From contig DKPB01000090.1 in the NCBI GenBank assembly GCA_002471015.1, forward strand, positions 1-19,808: DNA of 19,808 nt, in the 5' to 3' direction. Below the pieces are notes generated by a model. That model was not told where the DNA came from, searched no databases, and worked only from the letters and a program-made list of their open reading frames with translations. Every line of letters begins with the position of its first letter. Positions within the stretch are counted from its first letter, which is position 1. A program made the position numbers and the translations under genes. This DNA is from Stenotrophomonas sp. UBA7346 (GTDB lineage Bacteria; Pseudomonadota; Gammaproteobacteria; Xanthomonadales; Xanthomonadaceae). Below are positions 1 through 8,672 of this stretch, piece by piece.

Positions 1-452
1 ATGCCGGTCAGCAGCGGCACGGTCAGCACCGCCGCCCAGAAGCGTGGTGCCACCGCCTTGGCCACCGGATCGATGGCCATCAGCTCCAGCGCCTTGATCT
101 GGTCGGTGGCACGCATCAGGCCCAGTTCGGCAGCGATCGAGCTGCCGGCACGGCCGATGAACAGCAGCGCCGTCAGCACCGGCGCCAGTTCGCGGTACAG
201 CGACAGGCCGAGCAGGGTGGACAAGGCATCGGAGGCACCGAAGGTGGTGAGCGTGCGGTAGCCCTGCAGGGTCAGTACCAGGCCAACGAATGCGCCGCCA
301 ACAGCAATGATCGGCAGTGAGCGTGCGCCGATCTTGTAGATTTCGCGGGTCAGCTCGGCCAGGAAGTCGCGGGTCGGCAGCGAGCCGCGCAGCACGGTCA
401 GCGAGAACAGGCCGGCACGACCCAGCGAGCGGATGGAGGAGGTGAAGGGCAT
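1..452 (-). CDS. mlaE: MlaE-like phospholipid ABC transporter permease (partial, 3' end outside window)
   Basis: This is the inner-membrane permease of the Mla (maintenance of lipid asymmetry) ABC transporter, which moves phospholipids between outer and inner membrane. The first 150 residues are visible, starting MPFTSSIRSLGRAG; the rest lies beyond the left edge. The family hallmark is clear: LTALLFIGRAGSSIAAELGL followed by MRATDQIKALELMAIDPVAK and PRFWAAVLTVPLL, closely resembling E. coli MlaE. A hydrophobic segment (LPIIAVGGAFVGLVLTL) begins near residue 47. The ATG at 452-450 is chosen because an in-frame TAG lies two codons upstream and an AAGGGA ribosome-binding site precedes it. It follows mlaF on the same strand, but after a 214-bp repeat-filled gap that is unusually long for this gene pair. 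The family assignment is firm. Confidence 0.93.
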   Translation of the reverse strand, partial: MPFTSSIRSLGRAGLFSLTVLRGSLPTRDFLAELTREIYKIGARSLPIIAVGGAFVGLVLTLQGYRTLTTFGASDALSTLLGLSLYRELAPVLTALLFIGRAGSSIAAELGLMRATDQIKALELMAIDPVAKAVAPRFWAAVLTVPLLTG

Positions 453-666
453 CAGCTAGCGTCCCTTGAGGTACTGAAGGTGCTGGACGACAAGCCCTTC
501 TCCCGCAAGCGGGAGAACGAAGGGCCTGCCCCCGCTAAGGCGGGGGTGCCCGAAGGGCGGATGAGCGCAGCTTCTGCTCCACGTGCTTTAAAAGCGCCCT
601 CACCCCAGCCCTCTCCCGCTGCGCAGGAGAGGGGGCCAAAAGCGGACTTCGCGCGCTGCTTCAGCA
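453..666. repeat. Two-module intergenic repeat between mlaF and mlaE
   Basis: The gap holds two hairpin-forming modules. Module A (about 492-561) has CCCTTCTCCCGC / GCGGGAGAACGAAGGG arms followed by a second stem, GCCCCCGC-TAAG-GCGGGGG, and then GTGCCCGAAGGGCGGA. Module B (about 595-636) starts CGCCCTCACCCCAGCCC and forms a CTCTCCCGCTGCGCAGGAGAG stem-like structure. Both modules recur in this window, inside recD at 9152-9301 and in part near 10821-10866 and 19776-19808. They are a dispersed chromosomal repeat family. A small minus-strand open frame across them looks like a translation of the repeat and is not a gene. The repeat may act as an RNA hairpin between two cotranscribed genes. Confidence 0.8.
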
Positions 667-1464
667 TCACGCGTTCTCCAACCCGTAGTTGCGCGTCGGC
701 GCATCGAAGGGGATAGGGCCGTCCGGCTGCCCGTGCAGGAACTGCCGCACCAGCGGGTCGGTGCTGGCCTGCAGTTCGTCCGGCGTGCCGGAGAACACGA
801 TGCCGCCATTGGCGATCACCACCGCCTGGTCGCTGATTGGCAGGGTTTCATGCACATGGTGGCTGACGATGATGCTGGTGAGCCCCAAGCTGTCGTTCAG
901 ACGCTGGATGAGGCTCATGATCACGCCCGAGGCGATGGGGTCCAGCCCGGTCAGCGGCTCGTCGTAGATCATCAGCGGCGGGTCCAGGGCCAGGGCACGG
1001 GCCAGCGCCACGCGTCGTGCCATGCCGCCGGACAGCTCGCGCGGCCAGGCATCGGCAGCGGCCAGCAGGCCCACCGCATGCAGCTTCATCTGTACCAGTC
1101 GTTGCAGCACCGGCTCGGGCAGCCGGGTATGGGCGCGCAGCGGCAGGGCGACGTTGTCGGCCACGCTCAGGTCGGTCAGCAGGCCATTACCCTGCAGCAA
1201 TACGCCGACGTTCTTGCGCATCTCCAGCAGGTCGCGGTTGCTGTGCGGGATCTCGCGGCCAAACAGCTGGACGCTGCCTGTTACCGGCCGCAGCTCACCG
1301 GTCAGCGCCGCCAACATCGTCGACTTGCCGCTGCCCGATGGGCCGAGCACGGCGGTGATGCTGCCTTGCGGCACCTGCAACGAAACATCGCGCAGGATGG
1401 TGCGTCCGCCGCGGTCGATGCGCACGTTGGACAACTGCACCAAGGGAGTCCGAGCTGAGGGCAT
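667..1464 (-). CDS. mlaF: MlaF-like phospholipid transport ATP-binding protein
   Basis: This is the cytoplasmic ATPase of the Mla phospholipid ABC transporter, 265 aa, a normal family length. The Walker A motif GPSGSGKST is at residues 41-49 (Lys47), the Q-loop region VLLQGNGLLTDLSVADNVAL near 87-106, the ABC signature LSGGMARRVALARAL at 143-157, and Walker B with LMIYDEPLTGLDP at 163-175. The switch histidine is in IIVSHH at about 197-202. The LSGGM signature and the DEPLTGLDPI segment are typical of MlaF-type ATPases rather than generic importers. It starts at ATG 1464 and is the first gene of a minus-strand operon with mlaE downstream. It is divergent from recC, with a palindrome 60 bp upstream of its start that may be an operator. 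The assignment is firm; paralogous lipid or toluene-tolerance (Ttg2A) naming is equivalent. Confidence 0.93.
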   Translation of the reverse strand: MPSARTPLVQLSNVRIDRGGRTILRDVSLQVPQGSITAVLGPSGSGKSTMLAALTGELRPVTGSVQLFGREIPHSNRDLLEMRKNVGVLLQGNGLLTDLSVADNVALPLRAHTRLPEPVLQRLVQMKLHAVGLLAAADAWPRELSGGMARRVALARALALDPPLMIYDEPLTGLDPIASGVIMSLIQRLNDSLGLTSIIVSHHVHETLPISDQAVVIANGGIVFSGTPDELQASTDPLVRQFLHGQPDGPIPFDAPTRNYGLENA

Positions 1465-1689
1465 GGTGGCCTTTAACGGAAAACCAACGTTCTAGGATTG
1501 CCAGCAGCGCCTGAACATAAGCGTACTGGACCGTCCAGTATTGTCGCATTGCCAGCGCCCGGCGCCATGCACAGCATGCAGGCTTGGGAGCAACACAGTG
1601 TGCACGGGATGGGAGAGTAAGCCTGCGCAAAGTGTGCGCAATCCATTCAGGTCTCGCCGCCTGCGATACCACTGCGGCAAGATGGCGCG
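1465..1689. promoter_or_regulatory. Divergent mlaF / recC intergenic region
   Basis: These 225 bp should hold promoters for mlaF (leftward) and recCBD (rightward). The clearest structure is the 17-bp palindrome at 1524-1540. On the minus strand, GCGACA and TACGCT sit 16 bp apart around it and could be the mlaF -35 and -10. That match is weak. A second repeat, TGCGCA-AAGTG-TGCGCA, lies at 1624-1640, upstream of recC. recC itself has no strong Shine-Dalgarno sequence. Confidence 0.45.
1524..1540. promoter_or_regulatory. Perfect palindrome, candidate repressor operator
   Basis: TACTGGAC-C-GTCCAGTA is a perfect inverted repeat of 8 bp arms with a 1-bp centre. Its size and form resemble operators bound by TetR-family dimers, but the cognate regulator is not in this window and is unknown. 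It lies 60 bp upstream of the mlaF start and about 150 bp upstream of recC, so mlaF is the likelier target. Confidence 0.5.
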
Positions 1690-4600
1690 ATGAGCAATGC
1701 CCCCGATTTCCGCCTGTACCACTCCAATGCCCTGGACGTGTTGGCCCAGCTATTGGCCCACGCGCTGCGTGAGCCGGCGCCCGGCCAGCCCTTGCTGGCC
1801 GCCGATATCGTGCTGATCCCGCAGGTGGCGATGCGGCGCTGGCTGCAATCGACGCTGGCCGCCGAATATGGCGTGTCGGCCAACCTGGAGTTCCTGACCC
1901 CTGGCGAGTTTGTCGCCAAGGCGCTGAAGGCCAACGTGCCCGGCGAGCGCGATGACCTGGGCGCCAGCGGCCTGCACTGGCGCCTGTATGGGGCGTTGAC
2001 CGACAGCGCGCTGATGCAGAAACCGGCGATGGCCGGGCTGCGCGCCTACCTGGATCGAGACGATCCGCTGCGCCCCTGGGCGCTGGCGGCCGAGCTGGGT
2101 GGGGTGTTCGAGAAATACCAGGCCTGGCGCCGCGACTGGCTGCTGCGCTGGGAAGACGGAGCCGAGCCGGGTGACCCGCAGGCCATCCTGTGGCGTTACA
2201 TCGCCGGCGGCCAGAACTACCGCGCGCGCCGCATCAACGACTACCTGGCCCGCTTCGAAGGCATGCACCAGCCCTTGCCGCAGGGCCTGCCGCAGCGGCT
2301 GTTCGCCTTTGCCACGCTCAATGTCTCGCCGGACGTGCTGCGGGTGATCGCCACCCAGGCGCGGGTCGGCACGCTGCACTTCTATATGCCGACGCCGACC
2401 CGCTCGTACTGGGGCGATCTGCAGACGCTGAAGGAAAAGCTGCGCAGCGGCCTGGCCGAGCCGTTCGGCATCGAGGCCGGCGAAAACCCCTTGCTGCAGG
2501 CTTGGGGCGAGGCCGGCCGCGACTTCATGGCGGTACTGGGCGACTACGAAGTGGTCCACCCCAGCGGTGAAATCGCCGCCTATGTGGACCCGGAAAGCAT
2601 GCCGTTGCCGGGCCTGGACGCCGGCGGTCTCGGCGACAGCCTGCTGCACCGCCTGCAGGCGGACCTGTTCCACCGCCGCGCGCTGCCCTCGCCACCCCTG
2701 CGGGAAGCGCTGCGCCTGGACGATCCCAGCATCCAGATCCACGCCTGCCACACCCGCCTGCGCGAGATGCAGGTGCTGCACGACCAGCTGCGCGCGCTGC
2801 TGGAAGACCCGCGCTTCGACCCGCCGCTGCAGCCGCGCGAAATCGCGGTGCTGGCGCCGGATATCGATCCCTACGTGCCCTACCTGGAATCGGTGTTCGG
2901 CGGCCGTGGTGGCAACGATGCACATATTCCCTGGGCGCTGGCCGATGCCAGCCCGCTGCAGGGTGAGCCGCTGGCCGAGGTGTTCGTGCAGTTGCTGGGC
3001 CTGCCGGTATCGCGCTTTGGCCTCAATGAAATCCTCGACCTGCTGGCCAGCGCGCCACTGGCATCGGCCTCCGGCCTGGATGCGGCCGCCTTCGAACGCC
3101 TGCACGCCTGGTTGCAGGCGGCGGGCGCGCGCTGGGGCCTGGATGCCGGCCACCGCAAGCAGCACTTGGCACCGGCCGATGACGCCTACACCTGGCAATT
3201 CGCGCTGGACAGGCTGCTGCTCGGCCACGCCAGCGGCAGCGACGAGGACATCGGCAGTGTCGCGCCGTGGCCGGAGCTGGAAGGTAGCGGCCTGGCCGCG
3301 CTCGATGCGCTGATCCGCCTGTTGCGGGTCTTGGCCCGCCACCAGAAGACCCTGGCCGAAGCGCTGAGCCCCAACCAATGGCGCGAGCGCCTGCTCGGCC
3401 TGCTGTTGGCGTTGCTGCCGGAGACACCAACCGAACCGTCCGCGGTGCGCGCACTGGATCGCCTGCGCAAGCTGGTCAACGAATTCGCCGAGGAAGCCAG
3501 CAGCGCCGGCTTCGACGCGCCGGTACCGGCGGAAGTAGTACGCGCGCATTTCGCCTCGGTGCTGTCCGAGGCCGATACCCGCGCACCGCTGCTGACCGGC
3601 GGCATCAGCTTCGGCCGCATGGTGCCGATGCGCCTGCTGCCGTTCCGGGTGATCTGCGTGCTGGGCTTGAACGACGGCGACTTCCCGCGCCGCGACCCGG
3701 CCGCCGGCCTCAGCCGACTCACCGCCGAGCTCGGCACCGAACGCCGCCGTTACGGCGACCGCTCGCTGCGCGAGGACGATCGCTTCCTGTTCCTGCAGCT
3801 GTTCGCCTCGGCCCAGGAGGTGTTCTACCTGAGCTATCTGGGTGCCGATGCCCGCGACGGCAGCGTGCGCGAGCCCTCGGTACTGGTCAGCGAACTGGTC
3901 AATGCGGCCGCCGCCTACCACCAGGATTCCACCGCAGCGCGCAAGCAACTGGTGGTGCGGCACCCGCTGCAACCATTCGCCCCGGCGGCATTTGGCGGCG
4001 ATGGCGAGCCGCGCCGCTTCAGCTACCGGCGCCAGTGGCACCCGGCCGCCAGCGCAGTGGGGGGCAGCCGGCAACGGCTGGCGCCGTGGTTCGATGGCCC
4101 GCTGGCCGCACCGCTACCGGCCGCGCTCAATGACGACAGCCTGTCGCTGGATGCGCTGCGGCGTTTCATCAGTGACCCCGCCGGGCAGTTCCTCAGCCAA
4201 CGCCTGGGCCTGCGCCTGGCCGGCGAAATCGACGACAGCGAAGACATCGAACCGCTGCTGGTGCCCGGCGGCGGCCGCCTGCACTCCTCCCTGCAGCAAC
4301 ACGTGCTCAGCGCCTTGTTGCAGGGCCAGGAAGCCGGCCTGTACCCGCGCCTGCGGGCGCGCGCGCTGCTGCCGTCCGGTGCGCTGGGGCGGCAGCAGTT
4401 CGAGCGCATGCTCGGCCGCATCCGGCCCTGCGCGGAGGCGTTTTCGCAGTGGTACGACGGCCAGCCGCTGGACTCGCAACGCTATGAGGTAGAGGCGGAT
4501 GGCGTGCGCCTGCACGGGCGTGTCGATCAAATTCATCCACAGGGTCTGATCCGCCTCCAGGCCGGTGCACCCGGGGTGGCGTATGTGCTGCGTGGTGGCC

Positions 4601-5052
4601 TGGATTGGCTGTTGCGCAACGCCGCCGGGGTGCCCACCGCGCTGCTGCAGTTCCATGACAACGGGCAGGCCGGCTATGGCCCACATCGTTTGCCGGAGCT
4701 GTCTCCGGAAGCTGCACAAACAGCTTTGAAAGCCTTGCTACGCCTGCGTTCCGAGGGAATGCAGGCGCCGCTGCTGTTCGCTCCCTATACCGGTTGGGAT
4801 ATTTACAACGCTGAAGAGGACAAGCGCGAAAACGCCGCGCAGTCGCGTTGGTTCGGCAGCGAACATAGCTGGGGCGAGCGCAACGGCGAAGCCCTGCAAC
4901 TGGCCCTGCGCGGCAGCGATCCGTTCGCATCGCCAATCACTACTCACAGATTTATCCACAACGCCTTGTTGATATTCACCGCGCTGCGTGAGGGCCGCGT
5001 ACTGCCTGATTTCGATGCCGAAACGGCTGCCGCCAGCGGAGGTGCCGCATGA
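1690..5052 (+). CDS. recC: Exodeoxyribonuclease V subunit gamma, RecC
   Basis: This is the RecC subunit of the RecBCD helicase-nuclease, which splits the DNA duplex and recognises Chi. At 1120 aa it matches E. coli RecC (about 1122 aa). The N-terminus FRLYHSNALDVLAQLL fits the family start. Further conserved blocks are IHACHTRLREMQVLHDQL (helicase-like domain), REIAVLAPDIDPYVPYLESV, GRMVPMRLLPFRVICVLGLN and LGLNDGDFPRR at 658-668, then RRRYGDRSLREDDRFLFLQL and REPSVLVSEL. As in all RecC proteins the helicase and nuclease folds lack catalytic motifs: I see no Walker A lysine. Start ATG 1690 is supported by the homologous N-terminus, although its ribosome-binding site is poor. The stop overlaps recB by 4 bp (ATGA), indicating translational coupling. 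Confidence 0.96.
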   Translation: MSNAPDFRLYHSNALDVLAQLLAHALREPAPGQPLLAADIVLIPQVAMRRWLQSTLAAEYGVSANLEFLTPGEFVAKALKANVPGERDDLGASGLHWRLYGALTDSALMQKPAMAGLRAYLDRDDPLRPWALAAELGGVFEKYQAWRRDWLLRWEDGAEPGDPQAILWRYIAGGQNYRARRINDYLARFEGMHQPLPQGLPQRLFAFATLNVSPDVLRVIATQARVGTLHFYMPTPTRSYWGDLQTLKEKLRSGLAEPFGIEAGENPLLQAWGEAGRDFMAVLGDYEVVHPSGEIAAYVDPESMPLPGLDAGGLGDSLLHRLQADLFHRRALPSPPLREALRLDDPSIQIHACHTRLREMQVLHDQLRALLEDPRFDPPLQPREIAVLAPDIDPYVPYLESVFGGRGGNDAHIPWALADASPLQGEPLAEVFVQLLGLPVSRFGLNEILDLLASAPLASASGLDAAAFERLHAWLQAAGARWGLDAGHRKQHLAPADDAYTWQFALDRLLLGHASGSDEDIGSVAPWPELEGSGLAALDALIRLLRVLARHQKTLAEALSPNQWRERLLGLLLALLPETPTEPSAVRALDRLRKLVNEFAEEASSAGFDAPVPAEVVRAHFASVLSEADTRAPLLTGGISFGRMVPMRLLPFRVICVLGLNDGDFPRRDPAAGLSRLTAELGTERRRYGDRSLREDDRFLFLQLFASAQEVFYLSYLGADARDGSVREPSVLVSELVNAAAAYHQDSTAARKQLVVRHPLQPFAPAAFGGDGEPRRFSYRRQWHPAASAVGGSRQRLAPWFDGPLAAPLPAALNDDSLSLDALRRFISDPAGQFLSQRLGLRLAGEIDDSEDIEPLLVPGGGRLHSSLQQHVLSALLQGQEAGLYPRLRARALLPSGALGRQQFERMLGRIRPCAEAFSQWYDGQPLDSQRYEVEADGVRLHGRVDQIHPQGLIRLQAGAPGVAYVLRGGLDWLLRNAAGVPTALLQFHDNGQAGYGPHRLPELSPEAAQTALKALLRLRSEGMQAPLLFAPYTGWDIYNAEEDKRENAAQSRWFGSEHSWGERNGEALQLALRGSDPFASPITTHRFIHNALLIFTALREGRVLPDFDAETAAASGGAA

Positions 5053-8000
5053 GCGCCGAGCTGCAGCAGGACCCGTATCTGCACCTGCCGCTGGACGGCC
5101 TGCGCCTGATCGAGGCCAGTGCCGGCACCGGCAAGACCTTCACCCTGGCCACGCTGTTCACCCGGCTGGTGGTGGAGCAGGGCCTGCGCATGGGTCAGAT
5201 CCTGGCGGTGACCTTCACCGACGCGGCCACCCAGGAACTGCGCAAGCGCATCCGCGAACGCCTGGAGCTGGCCGCGCGCGTGGTCGACAGCCATCCCGCA
5301 GAGGATGACAGCCCGGAAACCACGCTTACCCGCGCCATCCTGCAACGCCACCTGCAGCAGGGCAGCGAGAGCGCCGCGCAGCTGGGCCGGCGCCTGCGCA
5401 TTGCCGCCGAAGAAACCGACCTGGCCTCGATCTTCACCATCCACGGCTTCTGCACCCGCGTGCTGGGCGAGTACGCACTGGAAAGCGGCCACACCTTCGC
5501 CGCGCCAGAGCTGCTGGCCAATACCCGTGCCCTGCACGACGAACTGGCAGCCGACCTGTGGCGCCTGCACGCAGGGCAGGGCGAGCACCTGGAGGCGCTG
5601 CTGGGGCTGTGGAAAAGTCCCGATGCATTGGCCCGCGATCTGCCCGCCCTGGCCGCCGAGCTGCCGCTTTATCCACAGCCGCCGCAAACCCTGCTCGAAG
5701 ACCCGCGCCACTTCCGCGACGGCGCTGCGCAGCGCCTTGCTGCTGGCATCGCCGAGCATGGCGACACCTATCTGCAGCAGCTGCGTGGCGCGCTGGAAGG
5801 CGGCATCCTCAACAAGTCCAGTTACAAGTCCGACTGGATCGAACCGCTGTTCCAGCAACTGCTGCAGTGGAGCCGGCACCCGGACCCGGGCGCCGAACTG
5901 GACGAACGTCTGGAGCGGCTGACGCTGGAGGCGCTTACCGCCAAGACCAACAAGGCCAAGGCAGGCAGCACCCCAAAATCGCCGTTGCAGCTGATGATCG
6001 CCGATTACCTGCAGTCGCTGGCGCAGGTGACGCAGTGGCAGCGCCAGCAGTCCATCGTGCTCCTGCACCAGTTGCGCGGCGAGGTACGCCAGCGGCTGGC
6101 CCAGCTCAAGCAGCTGCGCCGCCAGCAGACCTACGACGACCTGATCGACAACGTCGCCAACGCCTTGCATGGCCCGCATGGTGCACACCTGGCCGAACGC
6201 CTGCGCGCGCAGTACCGCTTCGCCCTGGTCGACGAGTTCCAGGACACCGACCCGCGCCAGTGGGACATCTTCCGCCGTGTGTTCGCCGCCGATGATGGTG
6301 ATGCCGCGCTGTTCCTGATCGGCGATCCCAAGCAGGCCATCTACGGTTTCCGTGGTGGCGACGTGCACACCTATCTGCAGGCCAAGGCATTGGCTGAAGC
6401 CGCGCCGGCACTGGACCGCAATTTCCGCTCACGCCCCGGTGTGCTGCGTGCGATCCAGGCGCTGTACGACAATGCCGGCCCCGAAGCCTTCCTCGACGAG
6501 CGCATCCAGTTCGAGCCGGTATTGCCGGGCAGCAAGCGCAGCGACGCCGATTACCTGTTCGACGGCAAGGCCGCGCCGGCCCTCACCCTGCAGCTGATTG
6601 CAGGCGACGCCGACGGCAAACCGCTGAAAGCCGACGCCTCGCGCGATGCCGCCACCGCCGCTTGCGTGGCAGATATCCACAGGGTGCTCAGCGCCGCCCG
6701 CGAAGGCCGCGCGCTGGTCGATGGCAAACCGGTGCAGCCGGGCGATATCGCCGTGCTGGTGCGCTCGCACAAGGAGGCCTCGCGCGTGCAACAGGCCCTG
6801 GCCGCGCTCGGCATTCCGGCCGTCGCTGCAGGCAAGCAGAGCCTGTTTGCCAGTACCGAGGCGCAGGAACTGCGGCTGCTGTTGCTGGCCCTGCTGCAAC
6901 CGGCCGACGAAGGCCGCCTGCGCGCCGCGCTGGCCACGGTGCTGCTGGGCGAAAGCGCCGCCGCCATCGCCGCGATGGAACACGAAGGTGAACAGCAACG
7001 CCTGCACCAGGAGCGCCTGCTGCAATGGCGCGAACGCTGGCAGCGTGGTGGTGTGCTCGCCCTGCTGTCGGACCTGTGCGCCGAACAGGCCGAGCGGCTG
7101 TTGCTGCTGATTGACGGCGAGCGCCGCCTGACCAACTACCTGCAGCTGGCCGAAGCCCTGCAGGAAGCCAGCAATCGCAGCATCGGCCTGCATGGCTTGC
7201 TGGACTGGCTGCAGACCCAGATCGCCCACGCCGATGAAGGCGACGAGGCGCAGCTGCTGCGGCTGGAATCGGATGCCCGCCGCGTGCAGATCATCACCCT
7301 GCACAAGAGCAAGGGCCTGGAATACCCGCTGGTCTACCTGCCCTTTGTCGGCATCGCCACCAATGCGCCGGACAGCAGCAACCACCGCACCGTGCATGAC
7401 GGTGAGCAACGCGTACTGCACTGGAAGATCGACAAGGAAGACCCGGCCTGGAAGGCCGTCGGCCAGCAGGTCAACGCCGATGAGGAGGCCGAAACCGCGC
7501 GCCTGCTCTATGTCGGCCTGACCCGCGCCGAGCATGCGCTGTGGATAAGTGGGGGTGCCTTGACTGGCTTGGGCAGCTCGCGGCTCGGGCCGATGCTGCA
7601 GGGCCTGCCCGGGCATGCCGACATCCGGGTGATCGAAGGCGAGAGCGCTGCGCTACCCGCGCGCCTGCCGCCCGAGCGCGAGCAGGCCTTGCCGCCGGTG
7701 CGCGAGGTGCGCCGCAGCGTGCCGCACGACTGGTGGGTGTACAGCTTCACCCAGCTCGCCCATGCCGAAGGCGGCCACGACACCGCCGCGGCCGCCACGG
7801 AAGACAGCGGCGGCGCCGCCGACGAACCGGCGCAGGTCGATGTGGATGCCGAGCCGGCCACCCAAACCGCAGCTGCACAACCGGAAGTGTTCGATCCGCG
7901 CTTTGCCGGCAGCCGCTTCGGCAACGTGCTGCATGCGGCGCTGGAGAACGTCGACTTCGGCATCTGGCGTGATTGGCAACCTGGCGGACACGCACCCGAA

Positions 8001-8672
8001 GGGCAGGGCGAGATCATCGCCAAGGCAATGCGCGCCGATGGCTATATCGACGAAGAGATCGAAGACGGCGTGGCGCTGCTGACCGAGCTGATCGGCCAGA
8101 CCCTGACCGTCACCCTGCCCGAGGGCGGTGCCCTGCATTCGCTGGGCGAAGGCGAGCGTCGCGCCGAAATCGAGTTCCACTTCGCCATGCAGCCAACCAC
8201 GGTGCCGGCCCTGCTGCGCGTGCTGCATGCCCACGGGGTGGTGCGCGGCCGCAATGGTTTTGGCCTGCGCCGCCAGTTGGAAGGGCTGATGACCGGCAAG
8301 ATCGACCTTACCTACGTCCGCGAAGGGCGTTGGTATGTGCTGGATTACAAATCCAATCGCTTGCCGGATTACGCCCCGGCGCAGCTGGACGCGGCCATGC
8401 GTCATAGCGAGTACGACCTGCAGGCGCTGATCTACACGGTGGCCCTGCACCGCTGGCTGCGCTTCCGCATCGGTGCCGGCTACGACTATGCGCGGGATTT
8501 CGGGGGCATTCGCTACCTGTTCTGCCGCGGGCTGGATGCAACGCGCCCGCAGTCGCCCGGCCTGTACGCACACAACTTCGCGCCGGAACTGGTGCATGCG
8601 GTGGATGAGTTGTTTGCCGGTGGCCGCGATGGCCATGCGGCCTTGTTGGCACGACTGGGAGGTGAGGCATGA
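5049..8672 (+). CDS. recB: Exodeoxyribonuclease V subunit beta, RecB helicase-nuclease
   Basis: RecB is the 3'-5' helicase and the only nuclease of RecBCD; it also loads RecA. The protein has 1207 aa (E. coli about 1180). UvrD-type helicase motifs are complete: Walker A ASAGTGKTFTL with Lys29, FTIHGFCTRVL, VDEFQDTDPRQWD from about 394, LIGDPKQAIYGFRGGD, LDRNFRSRPG, LHKSKGLEYPLVYLPF around His752, and YVGLTRAEHALW at 821. The C-terminal nuclease has His962 (GNVLHAALE), Asp1086 (GKIDLTYV), Asp1099 and Lys1101 (LDYKSN). Their spacing equals that of the E. coli catalytic residues. An Ala/Asp-rich low-complexity linker at about 908-947 separates helicase and nuclease and explains the extra length. 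A GGAGGTG ribosome-binding site precedes ATG 5049. Both ends overlap neighbours by 4 bp. The enzyme looks fully active. Confidence 0.97.
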   Translation: MSAELQQDPYLHLPLDGLRLIEASAGTGKTFTLATLFTRLVVEQGLRMGQILAVTFTDAATQELRKRIRERLELAARVVDSHPAEDDSPETTLTRAILQRHLQQGSESAAQLGRRLRIAAEETDLASIFTIHGFCTRVLGEYALESGHTFAAPELLANTRALHDELAADLWRLHAGQGEHLEALLGLWKSPDALARDLPALAAELPLYPQPPQTLLEDPRHFRDGAAQRLAAGIAEHGDTYLQQLRGALEGGILNKSSYKSDWIEPLFQQLLQWSRHPDPGAELDERLERLTLEALTAKTNKAKAGSTPKSPLQLMIADYLQSLAQVTQWQRQQSIVLLHQLRGEVRQRLAQLKQLRRQQTYDDLIDNVANALHGPHGAHLAERLRAQYRFALVDEFQDTDPRQWDIFRRVFAADDGDAALFLIGDPKQAIYGFRGGDVHTYLQAKALAEAAPALDRNFRSRPGVLRAIQALYDNAGPEAFLDERIQFEPVLPGSKRSDADYLFDGKAAPALTLQLIAGDADGKPLKADASRDAATAACVADIHRVLSAAREGRALVDGKPVQPGDIAVLVRSHKEASRVQQALAALGIPAVAAGKQSLFASTEAQELRLLLLALLQPADEGRLRAALATVLLGESAAAIAAMEHEGEQQRLHQERLLQWRERWQRGGVLALLSDLCAEQAERLLLLIDGERRLTNYLQLAEALQEASNRSIGLHGLLDWLQTQIAHADEGDEAQLLRLESDARRVQIITLHKSKGLEYPLVYLPFVGIATNAPDSSNHRTVHDGEQRVLHWKIDKEDPAWKAVGQQVNADEEAETARLLYVGLTRAEHALWISGGALTGLGSSRLGPMLQGLPGHADIRVIEGESAALPARLPPEREQALPPVREVRRSVPHDWWVYSFTQLAHAEGGHDTAAAATEDSGGAADEPAQVDVDAEPATQTAAAQPEVFDPRFAGSRFGNVLHAALENVDFGIWRDWQPGGHAPEGQGEIIAKAMRADGYIDEEIEDGVALLTELIGQTLTVTLPEGGALHSLGEGERRAEIEFHFAMQPTTVPALLRVLHAHGVVRGRNGFGLRRQLEGLMTGKIDLTYVREGRWYVLDYKSNRLPDYAPAQLDAAMRHSEYDLQALIYTVALHRWLRFRIGAGYDYARDFGGIRYLFCRGLDATRPQSPGLYAHNFAPELVHAVDELFAGGRDGHAALLARLGGEA

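Noticed and set aside
452..670. Small minus-strand open frame of 72 codons between mlaF and mlaE
   Set aside because: It is a translation of the intergenic repeat (for example RPSGTPALAGAGPSFSRLREKG-like sequence) and has no independent coding signal.
5165..5172. GCTGGTGG, identical to the E. coli Chi octamer, inside recB
   Set aside because: A single GC-rich octamer is expected by chance, and Chi sequence is species-specific; no evidence that this is Chi here.
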